Shown in pieces: positions 42,343-50,341 of a stretch of 64,000 nucleotides of DNA. The notes under the pieces were generated by a model that saw only the letters and a program-made list of their open reading frames with translations, ran no database searches and was not told the origin of the DNA. The position numbers and the translations under genes were made by a program. Source of the stretch: Actinomadura xylanilytica (lineage in GTDB: Bacteria; Actinomycetota; Actinomycetes; Streptosporangiales; Streptosporangiaceae); contig NZ_JASNWE010000002.1 in assembly GCF_030283145.1 (NCBI RefSeq), positions 992,001-1,056,000 on the forward strand. Direction: 5' to 3'. The first letter of the stretch is position 1, and every line of letters starts with the position of its first letter.

Positions 42343-43644
42343 TCAGGTGACGGCGGTGAGCGCGCGGAGTTCCCGCGCGGCCGGAAGTGCCTTCGCCTGG
42401 CCGGGAAGCTGGGAAATCATCTGGCCAACGTAAAAGCGCACACTGGACGTGCGGTGTTCTTGGGGGAGGACGCTGATCGCGTTCGCTGCGTCCTCTATCC
42501 CGTCGTTCACGCTGCCCGCGTTGATACGGGCCCACGCTGTGTCGAGTTCGCCCCATGCCTGGTTCCGCGCCCCGCTGCTGCTTTTTGGAGTAGGCAACTG
42601 GTCATAGAGGCCAGGGTCCCCCAGGTGTAGACGAACCTTGATCCTTTCGCTCGTCTGGCGTTCCTGCGGCCATCCCCACACGGTGAGGTCATCGCAGGTA
42701 ACCTCGGCGGGAAGCGTCACATAAAGCGCATCGAGATCGTGTAGCGCCTGTTGGGCGGCGGCCTTTTGCCCAGATGCCGCGAGCACTACCGCTCGTGTCG
42801 CGTGTGCCTCTGCGAGTCCAACGCTCGGTTTGTTGTTGGCGAGGCGCACTGCTTCGTTGGCGCGTTGAAGTGCCGTTCCGGGGGTCTTTTGCGTCAAACG
42901 GGCTTGTCGACCCAACAAATAGACCTGAAGGTCCCGGTCCCCGGAATTGGCGGCGGCGCGGTGCGCGGTGCGCCACCATCTTGGCGACAAAGGGTCATTG
43001 AGTTCATCGAGCGCCATGGCCATGAGTGCGGACATTTGAGCGGAGGTCCGGTGCAGCCGAGGCCGGTCGAGGTCGGGCCGGTGGTCGAGGGCTTGGCGGA
43101 TGTCGGTGAGATCGGCGGCCAGGACACCGACGAGGGCGGCGGGGGCTGTGACCCGTACGGAATGGGCATGCTCGGCGGTGACCTGCTCCCAGTCGTCGAG
43201 CGATGCACTGTCGCCGCCGAACGTCCGGTCTATGCCGGTGCGGATCGTTTCGAGTGCGTCAGCGGGTATTACGGCTCCGCCGCTGACCGCGCCGAGCAGT
43301 TTCAGGAGTGCGCGACGTTCCATGGCCTCGTACCCATCGTCGGTGGCGGGACTCTCCCACACGGTACCCACAGGGACGGCCGTGGGGCTCGGGGAAGGAC
43401 CGGGGAACAACTCGTCCCTGGGGATGTCGTATGCGGTTGCGTAGGCGGACGCCCAGTCGCGGGGGAAGTGGTCGCCCTTCTCCCAGCCGAGAATCTGTCG
43501 GGTAAGGGTCTTGACCTTCTTCGGGGCGGGGGTGATCCCGACGGCCTCCAGCAGGTGGCGGGCCATGGCGAACTTGCCCCACCTGCGCGCTTCGCGTTCG
43601 GCCTGGAGCCGGACGGCCCATGGTGGGCGCTGCTGGTCGGTCAT
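42343..43644 (-). CDS. XRE-type regulator with TPR-like helical C-terminus
   Basis: 433 residues from ATG 43644 with GGAAGGG upstream. The N-terminus is a helix-turn-helix (MARHLLEAVGITPAPKKVKT and TLTRQILGWEKGDHFPRDWA, then YATAYDIPRDELFPGP). A short hydrophobic stretch (ALLKLLGAVSGGAVIPADAL) and a long helical, TPR-like part follow (HRAAANSGDRDLQVYLLGRQ, ALQRANEAVRLANNKPSVGL, GLAEAHATRAVVLAASGQKA). Such proteins are common in actinomycetes beside small acidic partner genes and act as DNA-binding regulators. Two small genes diverge from it at 43881. An almost empty copy lies at 41241-41471. Confidence 0.8.
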   Translation of the reverse strand: MTDQQRPPWAVRLQAEREARRWGKFAMARHLLEAVGITPAPKKVKTLTRQILGWEKGDHFPRDWASAYATAYDIPRDELFPGPSPSPTAVPVGTVWESPATDDGYEAMERRALLKLLGAVSGGAVIPADALETIRTGIDRTFGGDSASLDDWEQVTAEHAHSVRVTAPAALVGVLAADLTDIRQALDHRPDLDRPRLHRTSAQMSALMAMALDELNDPLSPRWWRTAHRAAANSGDRDLQVYLLGRQARLTQKTPGTALQRANEAVRLANNKPSVGLAEAHATRAVVLAASGQKAAAQQALHDLDALYVTLPAEVTCDDLTVWGWPQERQTSERIKVRLHLGDPGLYDQLPTPKSSSGARNQAWGELDTAWARINAGSVNDGIEDAANAISVLPQEHRTSSVRFYVGQMISQLPGQAKALPAARELRALTAVT

Positions 43645-43880
43645 GGCGTTGGCACCCTTCCGCCTCGGGAGACACCGTGTCGCATCCCCACCGTGACGCC
43701 ATTGTCTGGGTTCCGTCACGGGCTGTGCAGGGCTTTGACTCGGATCCCTACAGGGGCGCATGCGGGAAGTCAGGTTGGTCGCCTGCGAACGCGTCCTCGT
43801 GGGCATCCGAGAGACAAGGCGGCCCCGGACGGTGTTCGCGCACCGCTCCCCGGGGCCTTGACCGGAAGGAAGTCCGGCCC

Positions 43881-44192
43881 ATGACAGATCGTACGACCCG
43901 AGACGCCCGGCTTGCGGTGCTGGCCGCGCATCTGGCCGCGCGCGGTTTCGATGTGGACTTGACCGCGAGGGGGCTTCAAGTGACCAATCCCCGGGAGCCG
44001 GGGTGCTGTGACGCGGTGGTCATGGCGGGGGACCTGATCACGTGCGCGCCCCGGAAGAGTGACGGCGGCCGGTGGTGGTTCTTCACCTCGTGGCGCGAGC
44101 CGATCGCGCCCGCTGACGAGATTGTCAACGCGACCGTGTTCATCCTGGGGTATCTGCGTCGGCGTCCTGAGGCCCAAGGGGCGAGGGGATGA
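43881..44192 (+). CDS. Small protein beside the XRE regulator, 103 aa
   Basis: ATG 43881 with GGAAGGAAG about 13 bases upstream. LAVLAAHLAARGFDVDLTAR and LQVTNPREPGCCDAVVM, then RWWFFTSWREPIAPADEIVN. No domain recognised. It overlaps the next gene by ATGA. Small pairs of this kind often sit opposite XRE/TPR regulators in actinomycetes and may be part of the same regulatory unit. Confidence 0.65.
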   Translation: MTDRTTRDARLAVLAAHLAARGFDVDLTARGLQVTNPREPGCCDAVVMAGDLITCAPRKSDGGRWWFFTSWREPIAPADEIVNATVFILGYLRRRPEAQGARG

Positions 44193-44563
44193 CGGCCGTC
44201 GTCGCGATGGACCGCGACTATGCGGCGGTCGAGCTGCGGCGCCGGTTCCCGGGGGTGCCGGTGTGGCGTGGGGAGTCCACCGGAACGTGGTGGGGGATGG
44301 CGCGGGACTGGTCCGGGCGTGACCGCCTGGTGGAGGCGCCGACCCCGGCCGCCCTCGGCCGGCTCTTGGAGGAGATCGGCGTCCGGCCGCGCGGATTCGT
44401 GCCGCGCTACGGGCACGGTTCACAGACCGGCGCGACGGTGCGGTTGATGCCTTCCCCGCATGCATCCCGCACCGTCGCGCCCACCAGACCGGCCCCGGCC
44501 AGGCATGCGCGGAGTGCCCGGGGCGGGTGGTTCCGGCGCCTGATCGGCTGGCTGGTGGCCTGA
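44189..44563 (+). CDS. Small protein beside the XRE regulator, 124 aa
   Basis: Coupled to the previous gene by ATGA. AAVELRRRFPGVPVWRGEST and GTWWGMARDWSGRDRLVEAP with PAALGRLLEEIG form the front half; the rest is Pro/Arg-rich and ends in an amphipathic WFRRLIGWLVA. Proteins with this front half are common in actinomycete XRE neighbourhoods. Function unknown. Confidence 0.65.
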   Translation: MTAVVAMDRDYAAVELRRRFPGVPVWRGESTGTWWGMARDWSGRDRLVEAPTPAALGRLLEEIGVRPRGFVPRYGHGSQTGATVRLMPSPHASRTVAPTRPAPARHARSARGGWFRRLIGWLVA

Positions 44564-44849
44564 GCGCCGTTCCCCGGACAGTTCACACCGCCCCGAGATG
44601 TGACGGTGCCCGGTCGGCCAGCCGTGCGCGGTCAGCCATCATCCAACCCGTCCACCCCCCAGCCATGAGCGTCACGGCGTGTCCACTCGGCGGGTTGACG
44701 TCCGTCCGAATCGTGGTCCCGGGGTGCCCCTGTGATTGGGTGCCAGCCATGGTCTTTGCCCCCTGTCGAGTGGGATTCGAGGCCGACACGTGTTCCTGCA
44801 CTTTGGCGGGGCTGGGCCTGCCTGTGTTGGGGCGTTGACGGGAGGTTCG

Positions 44850-45242
44850 GTGAGCAAGGACATGGTGGTTTTGGTGCGGCAGGCTCCGGATGAGGAGGCG
44901 GTTGCCGGGGCCCTGGTGGCGGCCGGGGAGGAGTTGCTGGTGACGGGGTTCGGGGACGGTGGGGTTCTGCGGCTTTCGGAGCCCGACGGGGGACGGGTGC
45001 TGGTGTCCGTGGATGCGCCGATGCTGGTCGAGACGCCCGGGGAGCTGGAGCGGCTGCTCGGGCCCGAGGTGGCGCACCTGGAGCCGCCGGTGTGGTGGAT
45101 CGAGGTGCGGGCCTCTGAGGAGCCGGACGGCGCCGAGGTTCCAGCGTTGCGGTTCGCGGCGGAGCTGTCGCTGCGGCTGGACGGGGAGGTCTGGGCGGAC
45201 GACCCGGCCTACAAGAAGCGGGCGGGGTTGAAGAGCCGATGA
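44850..45242 (+). CDS. Hypothetical protein beside the DUF6177 gene, 130 aa
   Basis: GTG 44850 with GGAGGT upstream. VVLVRQAPDEEAVAGALVAA, ELLVTGFGDGGVLRLSEPDG and WWIEVRASEEPDGAEVPALR, then FAAELSLRLDGEVWADDPAY. Alternating beta and alpha stretches suggest a compact fold. It overlaps the DUF6177 gene by 4 bases. Pairs like this are found in type VII secretion-associated loci of actinobacteria. Confidence 0.6.
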   Translation: MSKDMVVLVRQAPDEEAVAGALVAAGEELLVTGFGDGGVLRLSEPDGGRVLVSVDAPMLVETPGELERLLGPEVAHLEPPVWWIEVRASEEPDGAEVPALRFAAELSLRLDGEVWADDPAYKKRAGLKSR

Positions 45243-46126
45243 TGGAGCATCCCTCGCTTGACCTCGTCACCGACAAGTGCGGGATGGTCATGCTGAACCG
45301 GTCCGTCCTGTCGCTGTCGGTGCGGATGGCCGAGGCGCTGCGGGTGTGTGCGGACGCCTCGCTGAACCTTGTGGTCACGTGCCGGATGGGGCGGCTGACG
45401 CTGCCGCTGCGGCTGGTGATGGGCGGCCCGGATCGCCTCTGGGCGGTCAAGGGCTCCGACAACGTGTACTACGACGGATTCAGCGGGTCGATCCTGATCT
45501 GGGACGGGGCGGAACTCGTCCCGCAGGAGGATCGGCATGGCGACTTCGTGTCGGACGCGCCGCCCGAGGCGCGGCAGTTGCTGGTCAGCGTGAGTGTGCG
45601 GCATCCGGCGTCGGAGCGGCTGAGGGTCGGGACGGCCACCGAGTCGGTGTGCAGATCTCTGACCGGGGCCGAGCCCGGCGGGTGGGGCACCTGCGAACCT
45701 GCGGGCATTCCGTGGCGGACGGGCCAGGTGACCGAGCTGTGCCGGGCGCGAGCACCCCAGCGCACCTTGCTCACGTTCGTGGCGGGCCCGGGGGCGCGCC
45801 GGGCGGTCGGGACCCTGGAGGTCGTCCGAACGGCGGGCGGGGTGGAGGAGAGGGTGTCCATCGGGACGGCGCTGACGTGGGACGAGCCGCTTCCCGACCT
45901 GGCGGGGCTCGCCGAGCGGGTCGCCTCGCGGTTCGCACTGGTCTCGATGACGGCGCAGGCGGCGCCCGGACGGGCCGATCTGACGACCGAGGCGCGCTTC
46001 CAGGGGCTGCCGGCCCCGATCGGGCTGGCGAGCGGGGACGGCCGCTGGGCCGCGGTGGGGGACGGGCGTGATCCGGCCGACTGGGAGCGGTTCCGCGAGG
46101 TCATGGCCGGTCTGGGCGGAGCCTAG
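45239..46126 (+). CDS. DUF6177-like, type VII secretion-associated protein
   Basis: 295 residues; ATG 45239 overlaps the preceding stop. DLVTDKCGMVMLNRSVLSLS, RMAEALRVCADASLNLVVTC, RLTLPLRLVMGGPDRLWAVK resemble DUF6177 as I recall it. The second half is beta-rich (RTLLTFVAGPGARRAVGTLE) with an Ala-rich end. No ESX core gene (EccC, EccB, MycP) is in the window, so its partners lie elsewhere. A strong hairpin follows its stop. Confidence 0.6.
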   Translation: MMEHPSLDLVTDKCGMVMLNRSVLSLSVRMAEALRVCADASLNLVVTCRMGRLTLPLRLVMGGPDRLWAVKGSDNVYYDGFSGSILIWDGAELVPQEDRHGDFVSDAPPEARQLLVSVSVRHPASERLRVGTATESVCRSLTGAEPGGWGTCEPAGIPWRTGQVTELCRARAPQRTLLTFVAGPGARRAVGTLEVVRTAGGVEERVSIGTALTWDEPLPDLAGLAERVASRFALVSMTAQAAPGRADLTTEARFQGLPAPIGLASGDGRWAAVGDGRDPADWERFREVMAGLGGA

Positions 46127-46160
46127 CGGTGCGGGCGCGGTCCGCTCGCGCCCGCACCGC
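46126..46160. terminator. Bidirectional terminator hairpin
   Basis: A perfect 14-bp stem (46126-46139 with 46147-46160) closes a 7-base loop. It begins on the last base of the DUF6177 gene and ends 11 bases before the stop of the convergent CNNM gene. No T-tract, as is common at high GC. Confidence 0.7.
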
Positions 46161-46171
46161 CCGCCCCGGGG

Positions 46172-47176
46172 TCAGTGGGGGTTGGTGGCCAGGAGCTCCG
46201 CCAGCAGGTCGTCGAGGGTGACGATGCCGGAGAACTCGCCGTCGGCGTCGTTGACCACGGCGAGCTGGGCGCGGGCACGGCGGAGGCGGGTCACCGCGTC
46301 CAGGACGGTCGTCTCGGCGGTCAGGACGGGGGCCGGGTGGGCGAGGTCGGCGGCGCGCCGGTCCCCGTCCTCGGTGATGGCGGCGCGGACGTGCACGATG
46401 CCCGTCATGGCGCCGTCGCGGTCGCGGACCAGCAGCCGGCTGTGCCCGCTGGCGGTGGCCGTGCGGCGGATCCGCACGGCCGTCTCGTCCGCGCCGATCG
46501 TGGTCACCGAGCTGGCGGGGACGATCAGGTGGCCCACGGTGGCCTCGCGGGCGGAGATGGCGCGGCCGAGCAGCTCGTGGTCGTGCCGGCCGATCAGCCC
46601 CAGCCGGCGGGACTCGCCGAGCAGGTGGCCGAGCCGCCGGGTGTCGGTGTGGCTCTCGATGTCGTCGCGCGGGGTGACCCCGATGAGCCGCAGCAGCCCG
46701 TTGGTCGTGGAGTTGAGCGCCGCGAGGACCGGCCGTGAGACCTTCGCGAACGCGCGGAACGGCAGCGCCAGGAGCAGTGCGGAGCGTTCCGGGTGCGCGA
46801 TCGCCCACGATTTGGGCGCCATCTCGCCGATGACCATGTGCAGGAACGTCACCACGGCGAGTGCGACGGCGAGCGCGACGGCCTTCGAGCCCGCCTCGGG
46901 GACGCCGAGGGCGTGCAGCGGCGGTTCGAGGAAGTGCTCGAACGCCGGTTCGGTGACGATGGCCAGGCCCAGGGAGCACATGGTGATGCCGAACTGGGCG
47001 CCCGCCAGCATCAGCGACAGCTCGCGCACGCCGGCGACGGCGGCGACCGCGGGACGGCTGCCGCGCGCGGCGGCGCGTTCGAGCTGCGAGCGGTTGGCGG
47101 CGACGAGCGCGAACTCGGCCGCGACGAAGAAGCCGTTCCCGACCAGCAGCAGCGCGGTGATCAGGAGGGAGGTCAT
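46172..47176 (-). CDS. CNNM/CorC (hemolysin C-like) membrane protein 2
   Basis: 334 residues from ATG 47176, overlapping the upstream stop as ATGA. The DUF21/CNNM membrane domain comes first (LLITALLLVGNGFFVAAEFA, ELSLMLAGAQFGITMCSLGL, VVTFLHMVIGEMAPKSWAIA). Two CBS units follow (VGHLIVPASSVTTIGADETA; TVLDAVTRLRRARAQLAVVN). The C-terminal CorC_HlyC domain found in the upstream gene is missing, so this is the shorter partner. CNNM proteins bind ATP-Mg2+ and are linked to Mg2+ export or heavy-metal tolerance. Confidence 0.85.
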   Translation of the reverse strand: MTSLLITALLLVGNGFFVAAEFALVAANRSQLERAAARGSRPAVAAVAGVRELSLMLAGAQFGITMCSLGLAIVTEPAFEHFLEPPLHALGVPEAGSKAVALAVALAVVTFLHMVIGEMAPKSWAIAHPERSALLLALPFRAFAKVSRPVLAALNSTTNGLLRLIGVTPRDDIESHTDTRRLGHLLGESRRLGLIGRHDHELLGRAISAREATVGHLIVPASSVTTIGADETAVRIRRTATASGHSRLLVRDRDGAMTGIVHVRAAITEDGDRRAADLAHPAPVLTAETTVLDAVTRLRRARAQLAVVNDADGEFSGIVTLDDLLAELLATNPH

Positions 47177-48579
47177 CAGGTCCACGACGCCTCCCGGGCC
47201 GGCTGGGCGCAGGGCGGGTCGGAGACCTCGGCGCGGTCCGGACGGTCGCGGGCCGGGGCCTCGTCGGAGTGGCGCAGCCGGATCTTCTCGGCGACGCGGC
47301 GGGCGACGCTGACGATCTCGAGCTGGACCTGCCCGGCGGGGCCGGCGGCGGGGTCGAGCTCGACGGTGAGGCGGTCGCCGGGGCACGGCAGCCGGCGCAG
47401 CTCGGCCATGGCGAGGCCGCCGAGGGTGTCGTAGGCGTCGCCCTCGGGCAGGGCCAGGCCGGTCAGCCGGCCGATCTCGTCGATCCGCATCCCGGCGTCG
47501 ACCAGCCAGGACCCGTCGGGCCCGGTGGTCGGCGCGGTCTCGTGTGCGTCGGTCTCGTCGGCGATCTCGCCGACCAGCTCCTCGGCGACGTCCTCGAAGG
47601 TGAGGATCCCGGCGAGGCCGCCGTACTCGTCGACGACGCAGGCGAACTCCTCGCCGGTATCGCGCATCTGATCCATCACGCCGTACAGCGGCTGGCTGCC
47701 GGGCACCAGCAGCGCGGGCCGGGCGACGCGGCGGATCGGGGTGGCCGGGTCGAGGGCGTCGTCGACGACCTCACGGACGCCGGCCACGCCGATGACGTCG
47801 TCGACCTCCTGCCCGTACACCGGGTAGGCGGTGTGGCCGGTCTCCCTGATCAGCTCGACCAGCTCGGCGACGGTCGCGGTGCCGGGCAGCGTCCGGACCT
47901 GCGGGCGCGGCACCATCACCTCGTCGGCGGTGCGGTCGCCGAACGACAGGGCGCGGTCGAGCAGGCCGGACAGGTCGGCCGGCAGGTGGCCGGCGCTGTG
48001 CGACTTGCCGATGATGTCGCCGAGGTCCTCCAGGGTGACGCCGCCGTGCAGCTCCTCGACCGGCTCGACGCCGACGGCCCGCAGCAGGCGGGTGGCCGCG
48101 CGGTCGAACAGCCGGATCAGCGGTCCGGCGACGGTCAGGTAGACCAGGGTGGACGCGGCGAGGGCGCGGGCCAGCGACTCGGCGCGGGCCAGCGCCAGGT
48201 TCTTGGGGAACAGCTCGCCGAGCAACATCTGCACGAGCGTGGCGAGCACGAAGCCGGTGGCGAGGGAGATCGCCCCGGTGGCGCCGGCGGGCACGCCCGT
48301 CAGCTCCAGCAGCGGTTCGATCAGCTCGGCCAGCGCGGGCTTGGCGATGAAGCCCACCACCAGGGTGGTCATCGTGATGCCGAGCTGGGCGCCGGACAGC
48401 ATGAACGACAGGCCGCCGACGACCTTGAGGGCCCGCTTGGCCGGGATGTCGCCCCGTTCGGCGGCCTCGGAGAGGCTCGCCCGGTCGGCGGCGACGAACG
48501 CGAATTCTTGGGCGACGAAGTAGCCCGTCGCGGCGGTGAGCAGGAGTACGGCGACTACGCCCAGTACCGCGCTCACCAT
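47176..48579 (-). CDS. CNNM/CorC (hemolysin C-like) membrane protein 1
   Basis: 467 residues. CNNM domain (VLLLTAATGYFVAQEFAFVA, LSFMLSGAQLGITMTTLVVG, ATLVQMLLGELFPKNLALAR), a CBS pair (EVMVPRPQVRTLPGTATVAE; YGVMDQMRDTGEEFACVVDE with YGGLAGILTFEDV) and a CorC_HlyC C-terminal domain (DGSWLVDAGMRIDEIGRLTG). A hydrophilic tail of about 40 residues rich in Asp/Arg follows. It is first in the operon with the shorter CNNM protein. Two overlapping CNNM genes are a standard actinobacterial pair and probably form a heteromer. Confidence 0.9.
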   Translation of the reverse strand: MVSAVLGVVAVLLLTAATGYFVAQEFAFVAADRASLSEAAERGDIPAKRALKVVGGLSFMLSGAQLGITMTTLVVGFIAKPALAELIEPLLELTGVPAGATGAISLATGFVLATLVQMLLGELFPKNLALARAESLARALAASTLVYLTVAGPLIRLFDRAATRLLRAVGVEPVEELHGGVTLEDLGDIIGKSHSAGHLPADLSGLLDRALSFGDRTADEVMVPRPQVRTLPGTATVAELVELIRETGHTAYPVYGQEVDDVIGVAGVREVVDDALDPATPIRRVARPALLVPGSQPLYGVMDQMRDTGEEFACVVDEYGGLAGILTFEDVAEELVGEIADETDAHETAPTTGPDGSWLVDAGMRIDEIGRLTGLALPEGDAYDTLGGLAMAELRRLPCPGDRLTVELDPAAGPAGQVQLEIVSVARRVAEKIRLRHSDEAPARDRPDRAEVSDPPCAQPAREASWT

Positions 48580-49057
48580 GGGGCACCGGGTCTATGACTG
48601 GGGTCCGACACTGCGGACTCTCAACTCCTCTCGATAGACGTCCTCACCTGCGCAACGTCACCTCACACCAGGAGGTTCCCCCAGCACAAGGCGGTCCGGC
48701 GTGATGATCGCCTCACTCCCGGTGGTCGTCCGGCCGATCCGGGCCCCGGACGCGGCGCCGGGGGCGGATCCGGACGCGGCGCCGGGACGGGCGCGGGACG
48801 GGTGTGGCCGATGGCGGCCAGCGGGTCCGGTGCCGTTCGTGCGCGGGTATTGAATCAGTGTTCGGCCGGGCCCGGGTTCGGCGCCATGAGCGGGGACGAT
48901 CGGGGAGCCGCCCGGATCGATAGGCGGATGAGACCGCTTGTCTCGACAAGTGTCACCGATCACACTTGCTGGAGAGCGTAGGCCCGATCCTGGGGCGGTC
49001 CCCGCCCAGGCCGCCGGGACGGGGGACGCCGGGGGAGCATCGCGCAACGGGGACACA
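48580..49057. promoter_or_regulatory. Divergent regulatory region between CNNM pair and PknG operon
   Basis: 478 bases without a supported gene. At 48937-48950 lies CTTGTC-TC-GACAAG, a small perfect inverted repeat about 110 bases before the chosen start of the PknG operon. No other strong element is seen. Because the first gene's start is uncertain, the repeat might lie in the leader. Confidence 0.4.
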
Positions 49058-50341
49058 GTGGACGGCGATCGCGGGGCTGACGTGGACGAGAGCGGGGCCG
49101 GAGCCGGGGCCGGGGCCGGTGCCGCCGCGCCCATGAGCCGGGAAGGCGTCGACCATGCCCTGCGGAGCCTGCGGGAGGAGAAGGACCGCATCTCCGCGGC
49201 GCTGCTCGACCTCGACGGCCACCACGGCAACCGGCTCCTCGAAGGGGCCCGGCTGACCGGCGAGACCTGGCGCCGCTGGGACCAGGCGCAGGACCGGCTG
49301 GCGATGCTGTGGCGCACCTTCGACGCCTACCAGCGCGTCCTGGACGCCGCCGGATCGCTCCGCGACCGGCAGTCCCGTCCCGATCACGCCGTGCTGGCCG
49401 AGCTGACCCGGCTGCTGACCGGGCCCGCGGTGGAGGTGCCCGACGGCCGCGTCCCGCTGGAGCGGCGCACCCTGCTCGGCCCGCAGGAGCGCCGGATCAC
49501 GCTGGACGAGGCGGTCGTGATGATGTCGGACGCCTACGCGTTCGTGGCGGGCGAGATCGCGGCGGCCGACGCGGCCTGGACGGCCCTGCTGGTCCCCCTG
49601 GAGGCGGCCGAGGAGAGCTGGCGCGACACCGCCCGCCTCGCCCACGCGCTGGAGGGCACCCGGCATCCGGAGCTCGACCGGCTCGGCCGGGAGCTGACCG
49701 CGCTCGGCCAGGTGGTCCGCACCGACCCGCTGTCGCTGGTGCGCGACGGCCGCGCCGACACCGGCCGGCTCGACCGGGTGCGGTCCGCGCTCAGCGGGCT
49801 GCGCGACGAGCTGACCGAGATGACCGCGCTGCGCTCGGAGTACCCCGCGCGGATGGCGCAGATCACCGGTGCCGTGGAGGAGGCGGAGACGGCGGCGCGG
49901 CGGGCGCTGGAGGCGCGCGAGACCGCGCTGCTCAAGATCGCGTCCCCGGGCCTGCCGGAGCCGCCGCCCCGCGCGGAGCTCCGCGACCGGCTGGACGTGC
50001 TGGACGGACTCCGCGAGGCGGAGCGGTGGGCCGACCTGGCGCGGCGCGTCGCCGAGCTGGAGCGGATGGCCGCCGCCGAGCTGGAGCGGGCCCGCGCCGA
50101 CCTGCGCCTCAGCACCGGCCTGCTCGACCGGCGCGGCGAGCTCAGGGGACGCCTGGAGGCGTACCGGGCCAAGGCCGCCCGGCTCGGCATGGCCGAGGAC
50201 GAGCGGCTCACCATCCTGTACGGGCAGGCGCGCGAGCTGCTGTGGACGGCGCCCTGCGACCTGCGGCGGTCGACCGCCGCGGTGGCCGAGTACCAGCGCG
50301 CGATCAAGGCGTGCGAGAGCGGGACGGGGACGCGGCGATGA
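49058..50341 (+). CDS. Coiled-coil protein heading the PknG operon
   Basis: About 427 residues from GTG 49058; an ATG at 49133 (MSREGVDHALRSLREEKDRI) is a good alternative, since the first 25 residues are low complexity (GAGAGAGAGAAA). The rest is helical throughout: LLDLDGHHGNRLLEGARLTG, EAVVMMSDAYAFVAGEIAAA, ARMAQITGAVEEAETAARRA, VAELERMAAAELERARADLR. No enzyme motif. Its stop overlaps the PknG start. A scaffold or regulator role for the kinase is inferred. Confidence 0.7.
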   Translation: MDGDRGADVDESGAGAGAGAGAAAPMSREGVDHALRSLREEKDRISAALLDLDGHHGNRLLEGARLTGETWRRWDQAQDRLAMLWRTFDAYQRVLDAAGSLRDRQSRPDHAVLAELTRLLTGPAVEVPDGRVPLERRTLLGPQERRITLDEAVVMMSDAYAFVAGEIAAADAAWTALLVPLEAAEESWRDTARLAHALEGTRHPELDRLGRELTALGQVVRTDPLSLVRDGRADTGRLDRVRSALSGLRDELTEMTALRSEYPARMAQITGAVEEAETAARRALEARETALLKIASPGLPEPPPRAELRDRLDVLDGLREAERWADLARRVAELERMAAAELERARADLRLSTGLLDRRGELRGRLEAYRAKAARLGMAEDERLTILYGQARELLWTAPCDLRRSTAAVAEYQRAIKACESGTGTRR

